Assembly: GCA_036396915.1 (NCBI GenBank)
Contig: DASWJX010000305.1
Span: 1 to 10,011, forward strand
Origin: BM509 sp036396915
GTDB lineage: Bacteria; Desulfobacterota; Desulfuromonadia; Desulfuromonadales; Geopsychrobacteraceae
DNA: 10,011 nucleotides
Direction of reading: 5' to 3'
Shown here: positions 6,439 to 10,011 of the stretch, one piece after another
How the letters are laid out: every line of letters begins with the position of its first letter
Numbering within the stretch: position 1 is the stretch's first letter
Translations under genes and position numbers: made by a program
The notes under the pieces: generated by a model
Told to the model about the DNA's origin: nothing
The model's input: only the letters and a program-made list of their open reading frames with translations
The model's database searches: none

Positions 6439-6780
6439 TCATCCCGAAGAGCCCGGCAGTTCGCCGGGCTCTTCTGTTGCAACCGCTCCCGTCAAGTCCA
6501 GCAAGGCGACCAGTCGCTCCAGACTCGGTCCGGCCGCCACCAGAGCCTCCTTCCGCGCTTTTCGCAATTGCTTGATGCGGTTCTCGATCCTCAGCGCCGT
6601 TCCGCGCGAGCCGACCTCGCAACAATAGACTTGTTCCAGCGACTGACAGGCACGGGTGTACTTCGCGCCCTTCGACAGGCCGCGGCGATGCTCGGCGAGG
6701 CGCCGCTCGGGATCATTGCTGATCCCGGTGTAGAGTGCGCCCCTTTCGTTTCTGAGAAGGTAAACCGACCAGGTTTTCAT
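6439..6780 (-). CDS. GIY-YIG nuclease-fold protein, UPF0213/YhbQ-like
   Basis: The protein is 113 aa from ATG 6780; an upstream in-frame start at 6852 would add 24 residues foreign to the family. The GIY-YIG core is at the N-terminus: SVYLLRN (Y7), LYTGISNDPERRLAEH (Y17, R27, H31), GAKYTR (38-43) and an Asn/Glu-containing helix ALRIENRIKQL with the likely metal-binding E66. These match the short single-domain YhbQ/UPF0213 group, which is widely distributed and whose role is poorly settled, with links to DNA repair or nucleic-acid processing. The C-terminal ten residues (EPGELPGSSG) are encoded by the inverted repeat of the convergent terminator, so this tail is probably not functional protein sequence. 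It is monocistronic and divergent from the actin-like gene. Confidence 0.88.
   Translation of the reverse strand: MKTWSVYLLRNERGALYTGISNDPERRLAEHRRGLSKGAKYTRACQSLEQVYCCEVGSRGTALRIENRIKQLRKARKEALVAAGPSLERLVALLDLTGAVATEEPGELPGSSG
6446..6474 (+). terminator. Intrinsic terminator of the plus-strand remnant, inside the GIY-YIG coding end
   Basis: A perfect 12-bp stem (6446-6457 with 6463-6474) with loop AGTTC is followed by a weak T-tract (TGTTGC). The 11-bp core stem is identical to that of the hairpin at 3891-3922. A second smaller hairpin, GGGAT/ATCCC, lies just before it (6430-6445). On the minus strand the same bases encode the last ten residues of the GIY-YIG protein. Confidence 0.7.
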
Positions 6781-6919
6781 GGTTCGAGAGCCATCCTGAA
6801 GTGGCAAAGAGAAGCAAGCGCGGCACAAGCCTTTTCTCTGGTCTTTGAGCACGATTGTGTTAATATCTGCTGCTGAATCAATACTCTAGACATTATGTGA
6901 ATGCAAGGATTTGTCAGCC

Positions 6920-8056
6920 ATGGCGCTGTTTCCAAAAAGACGAGAAGCGGAAATCCAGCCGGATGCTCCCCCGCCGCCGCCCGCGGCTGACGGAGCTCAA
7001 AACCCGAATACAGGAGAGGCACGCGTGGACGTTAACGGAATAGACATCGGCTTCGGCTTCACAAAAGCCGTGCAGGGACGCGAGACAATCATCTTCAAAT
7101 CGATCCTCGGCGAGGCGGCGGAGATTCAGTACAGCGAAGCGCTGCTCGACGAAGCGGAGAAGGATGAGTTTCTGCACCTGGAATTCGACGGCGCCTCGCA
7201 CTTTGTCGGCGAACTGGCCGAACGCCAGAGCAATGTCCGCTTCTTCACCCTCGATCAGGAGCAGTTCGTCAGCCGCTTCGCCCGGCCGCTGGCCATGACG
7301 GCGCTGGGGCGCCTGGCAAGTTCGCACCTGCCGATCAATCTGGTAACCGGGCTGCCGATCGGCCATTACCGCCGGCACAAGGACGATTTTTCAAGAATGC
7401 TGACCGGCAAACATGCGGTGACCATGATCGGTCGCGACGGTTCGCGCGCGGAGAAATCGATCAATATCAACAAGGTCATGGTCGTCCCGCAGCCTTTCGG
7501 CTCGCTCTTCGACACCATGCTGACCGACGAGGGAAAACTGAAGGACAAGCGGTTCCTGCAGGACAAAATCGGCGTCATCGATGTCGGGTTCCGCACCTGC
7601 GACTACACCGTTTCGGACAAGATGCGCTACAGCGAACGGGGCAGCCGCACCACCGAATCGGGTATCGCCCGCGGCTTCAACATCATTGCCGGCAAACTGC
7701 GCGAAAAGAGCGGCGTCAATGTCGAGCTGTACCGTCTCTACCAGGCCGTCGAAAAGGGTTCGATCAAGATCCGTGGCCAGGAGTTCGACCTCAAGTCACT
7801 GACCGAGCAGGTCTTCAAGCAGCTGGCGACCACCATTGCCAACGAGGTCGATCGGCTCTGGGCCGACGACTGGGACATGGACGCCATGATCATTACCGGC
7901 GGCGGCGGCAAGGTGCTTGAATCCTTCCTCAAGCCGCAACTGACCGGCGAAGTCCTCTCCGCCCCGGAACCGGATGGCGACCCGCGTTTCCGCAACGTGC
8001 GCGGTTACGGCAAGTACGGCCGCTACAAATGGGGAACCGCGACCGGCGGCGCATAA
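6920..8056 (+). CDS. ParM/Alp-type actin-like ATPase (orphan)
   Basis: From ATG 6920 the product is 378 aa; from GTG 7025 it would be 343 aa. Actin-fold motifs are in order: phosphate-1 loop GIDIGFGFTKA (40-50), VTGLPIG (142-148), phosphate-2 loop GVIDVGFRTCDY (218-229) and adenosine loop IITGGGGKVL (324-333). The C-terminal RNVRGYGKYG (358-367) resembles the end of Alp/ParM-like proteins. This class polymerises with ATP into filaments; plasmid members push DNA apart together with a small adaptor (ParR) and centromere repeats. Neither is visible here: the gene is alone, divergent from GIY-YIG and convergent with DJ-1/PfpI. Residues 1-35 are a low-complexity Pro-rich extension (five consecutive Pro near 17-21). 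Filament function is inferred from family; its cargo is unknown. Confidence 0.9.
   Translation: MALFPKRREAEIQPDAPPPPPAADGAQNPNTGEARVDVNGIDIGFGFTKAVQGRETIIFKSILGEAAEIQYSEALLDEAEKDEFLHLEFDGASHFVGELAERQSNVRFFTLDQEQFVSRFARPLAMTALGRLASSHLPINLVTGLPIGHYRRHKDDFSRMLTGKHAVTMIGRDGSRAEKSININKVMVVPQPFGSLFDTMLTDEGKLKDKRFLQDKIGVIDVGFRTCDYTVSDKMRYSERGSRTTESGIARGFNIIAGKLREKSGVNVELYRLYQAVEKGSIKIRGQEFDLKSLTEQVFKQLATTIANEVDRLWADDWDMDAMIITGGGGKVLESFLKPQLTGEVLSAPEPDGDPRFRNVRGYGKYGRYKWGTATGGA
7011..7018 (+). promoter_or_regulatory. Strong internal ribosome site that may set a shorter start of the actin-like gene
   Basis: CAGGAGAGG stands 5 nt before the in-frame GTG at 7025, which would place the phosphate-1 loop at residues 5-10, typical of ParM-like proteins. 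The upstream ATG 6920 has only AGGA about 10 nt away. Either start, or both, may be used. Confidence 0.5.
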
Positions 8057-8076
8057 GCAAAGCGCCCGACAGGCTG

Positions 8077-8637
8077 CTAGCCGCGGACATAGTCCATCTG
8101 CCGGGCGATCCGCGCCCGGACGAACTTTCCCGCGAGGCGTTCCACCAGATAGAGGCCCAGATCGATGGCAGCCGTCACTCCGCCGGCGGTGACGACGTCC
8201 CCCTCGTCAACCACCCGCTGCTCCAGGATGCTGCCGCAATAGGGGCGCAACTCTTCGACGGCCGCCGGATGCGTCGTTGCGCTCTTCCCTTCCAGAAAAC
8301 CGGCCGCGCCGAGCAGCAGGGAACCGGTACAGACCGATGCTTTCAACCTGACCGGCGCAGCGGACTTCAGCCAGCGGATAAACTTTTTGTCATAGCGCAG
8401 CGGCCGGGTACCGAAGCCTCCCGGCACGACAATCAGATCGTAACCGCTCAACGACTCGCCAACGGAAGTCGCCGAAAAGCGGAGCCCCCTGTCGTCACAT
8501 ACAGTGTCGGTCAGTGCGCAGATCCGCCAATGAAAATCCGGCATCAGATTCATCGACTTGAGACGCGTCAGCGGGTCATAAACCCCGACCATGTCCAAAG
8601 CCGTCATCTTGTCAAAAATAATAAAGGCCGCGTTCAT
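8077..8637 (-). CDS. DJ-1/PfpI family protein, isonitrile hydratase-like subgroup
   Basis: The protein is 186 aa; the ATG is preceded by GGAGG at 5 nt. The class I glutamine amidotransferase-like fold is recognisable: an opening strand AAFIIFDKMTALDMVGVYD, then DLIVVPGGFGT (67-77), the nucleophile elbow ASVCTGSLLLGAAG with C103, and H123 in SATTHPA about 20 residues later. D15 or D21 could be the acidic partner. The tail VTAAIDLGLYLVERLAG followed by ARQMDY resembles isonitrile hydratase-type and regulator-associated DJ-1 members. It lacks the DNA-binding domain of GATase1-AraC regulators, so it is a stand-alone enzyme or stress protein. The substrate is not predictable. It converges on the actin-like gene with 20 bp between the stops and no clear terminator there. 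Confidence 0.9.
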   Translation of the reverse strand: MNAAFIIFDKMTALDMVGVYDPLTRLKSMNLMPDFHWRICALTDTVCDDRGLRFSATSVGESLSGYDLIVVPGGFGTRPLRYDKKFIRWLKSAAPVRLKASVCTGSLLLGAAGFLEGKSATTHPAAVEELRPYCGSILEQRVVDEGDVVTAGGVTAAIDLGLYLVERLAGKFVRARIARQMDYVRG

Positions 8638-8834
8638 CTCCCCCTCCGAGTGATCCCCATGTCAACGCCCAGCGCCTCTCGCGCGTGCCGTCATGTTGAG
8701 CAGGCGCGGTCGGCGCCATCGGCATGTTCATGGCCCACCCTTCCCTGCTGAACGGTTTCGACAGCACGGCACAATCGCCGGTTTCCGTCTGGAAGTATGC
8801 GTTAAAAAATCGCAAACACAATCGGACCGGCGAG

Positions 8835-8860
8835 AAAAACAGGCCCGATCCGGTCGGCCT
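8835..8860 (-). terminator. Probable intrinsic terminator after the lpxR-like gene
   Basis: On the minus strand the hairpin AGGCCGA / TCGGGCCT (one bulged C) begins at the lpxR-like stop codon and is followed by GTTTTT. It would separate this gene from the DJ-1/PfpI gene downstream on the same strand. Confidence 0.55.
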
Positions 8861-9899
8861 AAAACCGCCAGGAGAGACTGAGGGACGAAAAAATCTGCTC
8901 ATTGTTCTGGCTTTCAAACTGTTTGGTCCGATAAATATGGGAGAAGGTCGCTTTGGCCTTTCCATAGCGCACGGAAATCCCGGAACTCAGATCCGCGACA
9001 AAAAGCTTGCTGTCGACACTGTGGCTGTCCCGGAAGGTGTTCCCGTCCAGAAAGATATCCCGTAAGACCAGCCGGCCGTCCGCCGCGACAAATAAATGGA
9101 GACCGAGCTTTTTCCGGCGCGCATGATCGGCGGTTCTTTTCTCAAATCCGTTGCTGCTCACACAGCCCGCCCGGATCGCGCAGTTCCCGAAATCCTCGGG
9201 AAGATCCCAGCCGAAGCGGAATTCGCCGCCGGCATTGGCGTAAATTTTCACGGTTCCGACGCGGGCTCCCAGGTGCGGGATAAGGTCAGATGAGAAGGTC
9301 CGGGGAAATCCGGGAGTTCCCAGTTTCCACTGCGTTTCATAAACAGCATCGATCGTGAGTTCGTTCCCCAGCTGATGCTCCCAGCCTTTGGGATTCTGCG
9401 CGCCATTGACTATTTTATGAATCAACTTCTGCGTCCCTTCGGCCAACGATGCAGGACCCAGGATTCCGACATTCAGCTCCCAGGTGTTCTGTCTGCGCAG
9501 CGATTTGCTCTGCAACCCGACCGCCAGATAGGTCATGCCCGCATAGGGGCGATCATCGACAATCAGCTCAACGCTCTTCTTGTCTTCCGGGGTATAGATC
9601 TCCTGCCCGAACGACAGGGAGAGGGCCCGCTGCTGCGCGGGGTCATTGACAAAAGGGAGTCGCTCCAGCAACGGATAGATCCAGCCCGGCCAGTTTGCCG
9701 CCGGCGCATCAGCGGTATAGGGCGTACTCCAGGTCAGTTTCAGGCCGTTGGTGTAATCGCGGTCCGTTCCCGCCAAAAAATCGTTCTCGTAATAAAGGGT
9801 AAAGGTGTCAAAAACCTGATCGGATTTCGCCATGACCGGCAGAACCGAAACCAACATGAGAAGGGAAGCCAGGCCCATGCGGACTGCAACTCGCAACAA
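8859..9899 (-). CDS. lpxR: LpxR-like lipid A 3'-O-deacylase (DUF2219), outer membrane
   Basis: The protein is 346 aa from a TTG start at 9899, chosen because GGAGGG lies 5 nt upstream and it gives a full signal peptide (R3, R7, hydrophobic core, cleavage after VMA near residue 24). An ATG at 9878 in frame would leave a shorter signal. LpxR family features are visible: YYENDFLAGTDRDYTNGLK (N39, D40, T50), ALSLSFGQEIYTP (92-104), DDRPYAGMTYLAVGL (115-129), H161 followed by NPKGWEHQLGNE (169-180), and a C-terminal barrel strand ending in WRF. N39/D40 and H161 are the likely equivalents of the catalytic residues of LpxR. The enzyme removes 3'-acyloxyacyl chains from lipid A in the outer membrane. 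A Cys pair at NCAIRAGC may form a loop disulphide. The family is firm; activity is inferred. Confidence 0.88.
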   Translation of the reverse strand: MLRVAVRMGLASLLMLVSVLPVMAKSDQVFDTFTLYYENDFLAGTDRDYTNGLKLTWSTPYTADAPAANWPGWIYPLLERLPFVNDPAQQRALSLSFGQEIYTPEDKKSVELIVDDRPYAGMTYLAVGLQSKSLRRQNTWELNVGILGPASLAEGTQKLIHKIVNGAQNPKGWEHQLGNELTIDAVYETQWKLGTPGFPRTFSSDLIPHLGARVGTVKIYANAGGEFRFGWDLPEDFGNCAIRAGCVSSNGFEKRTADHARRKKLGLHLFVAADGRLVLRDIFLDGNTFRDSHSVDSKLFVADLSSGISVRYGKAKATFSHIYRTKQFESQNNEQIFSSLSLSWRF

Positions 9900-9904
9900 A
9901 AAAA

Positions 9905-9910
9905 CCCTCC
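9905..9910 (-). promoter_or_regulatory. Ribosome binding site supporting the TTG start of the lpxR-like gene
   Basis: On the minus strand GGAGGG is followed by TTTTT and then TTG 9899. No ATG lies at a usable distance; the nearest in frame is 27 nt downstream of the site. Confidence 0.7.
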
Positions 9911-9940
9911 TGCATGTACGAAAGTCAAAAGGAGCATGAG

Positions 9941-10011
9941 TTGATTATGTCTGATAAGTATATCCTGCCCATCCTGCCAGACAAGCCGCCGAAACCATAC
10001 AACAATGATGG
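9941..10011 (+). CDS. Possible divergent reading frame, 5' end only
   Basis: AAAGGAG (9928-9934) precedes an in-frame TTG at 9941 by 6 nt and an ATG at 9947 by 12 nt. The frame then stays open to the edge (MSDKYILPILPD, then a Pro/Lys/Tyr-rich stretch). Only about 24 codons are visible and no family is recognisable. It overlaps the proposed lpxR-like promoter and would need a promoter inside that gene, which counts against it. Confidence 0.3.
   Translation, partial: MIMSDKYILPILPDKPPKPYNND
9957..9984 (-). promoter_or_regulatory. Sigma-70-type promoter for the lpxR-like gene
   Basis: Read on the minus strand: TTGTCT (9984-9979), a 16-bp spacer, then TATACT (9962-9957). They match the consensus at 4 and 5 of 6 positions. 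Transcription would begin near 9950, leaving a leader of about 50 nt. Confidence 0.5.

Noticed and set aside
6781..6919. Promoter and ParM-type centromere iterons before the actin-like gene
   Set aside because: No repeated short motif is visible in this 139-bp region, and the -35/-10 candidates (for example TTAATA and TACTCT) are too weak to claim.
8060..8125. CGCCCGACAG / CTGCCGGGCG arms as a terminator between the convergent genes
   Set aside because: The loop is about 40 nt, there is no T-tract, and one arm lies inside the DJ-1/PfpI coding sequence.
8658..8663. TTGACA on the minus strand before the DJ-1/PfpI gene
   Set aside because: It matches a perfect -35, but the -10 position would fall on the ribosome site and start codon, and no -10 sequence is there.
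8612..8965. A 117-codon minus frame between the DJ-1/PfpI and lpxR-like genes
   Set aside because: It overlaps the ends of both genes in another frame and crosses the terminator; no family features.

Overview
This GC-rich window most likely comes from a chromosome of the Desulfuromonadota (the Geobacter / Desulfuromonas / Pelobacter type of metal- and electrode-respiring bacteria). The main reason is a dense set of CxxCH haem-c motifs in two adjacent genes, next to an outer-membrane barrel gene. That assignment rests on gene content and is an inference, not a database match.

Positions 1-3480 (minus strand) hold a three-gene operon, each gene preceded by a strong GGAGG-type ribosome site. In transcription order they are an outer-membrane beta-barrel porin (2248-3480), a small periplasmic decahaem cytochrome (1408-2232) and a large lipoprotein multihaem cytochrome that runs off the left edge (1371 to beyond 1, nine CxxCH so far). 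Porin plus periplasmic cytochrome plus surface lipoprotein cytochrome is the layout of a porin-cytochrome conduit, which carries electrons across the outer membrane.

Positions 3481-4180 contain no credible gene. They hold the long upstream region of the conduit operon (a spaced 17-bp direct repeat and short inverted repeats), a strong bidirectional terminator (3891-3922), a compact 170-bp repeat element with 17-bp terminal inverted repeats around a larger imperfect palindrome (3946-4115), and an 11-C homopolymer (4134-4144).

Positions 4181-6105 (minus strand) encode two exporters, a LysE/RhtB-type protein followed by a YbfB/YjiJ-like MFS transporter, probably co-transcribed. Behind the lysE start, on the plus strand, is what looks like the 3' remnant of a larger gene (6134-6418) with its own terminator. 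That terminator lies inside the 3' end of a convergent GIY-YIG (UPF0213/YhbQ-type) gene (6439-6780).

Positions 6920-8056 (plus strand) encode a stand-alone ParM/Alp-type actin-like ATPase with two plausible starts and no visible ParR-like partner or centromere repeats. Converging on it is a DJ-1/PfpI-family protein (8077-8637). The right end holds an LpxR-like lipid A 3'-O-deacylase (8859-9899), read from a TTG start with a recognisable promoter and terminator, and a possible divergent reading frame that leaves the window.

Apart from the conduit operon and the exporter pair, the genes look like independent single-gene units. I did not find CRISPR arrays, tRNA or rRNA genes, transposase genes or phage genes. 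The best candidates for something little described are the specific conduit variant, the orphan actin-like protein and the composite intergenic repeat.
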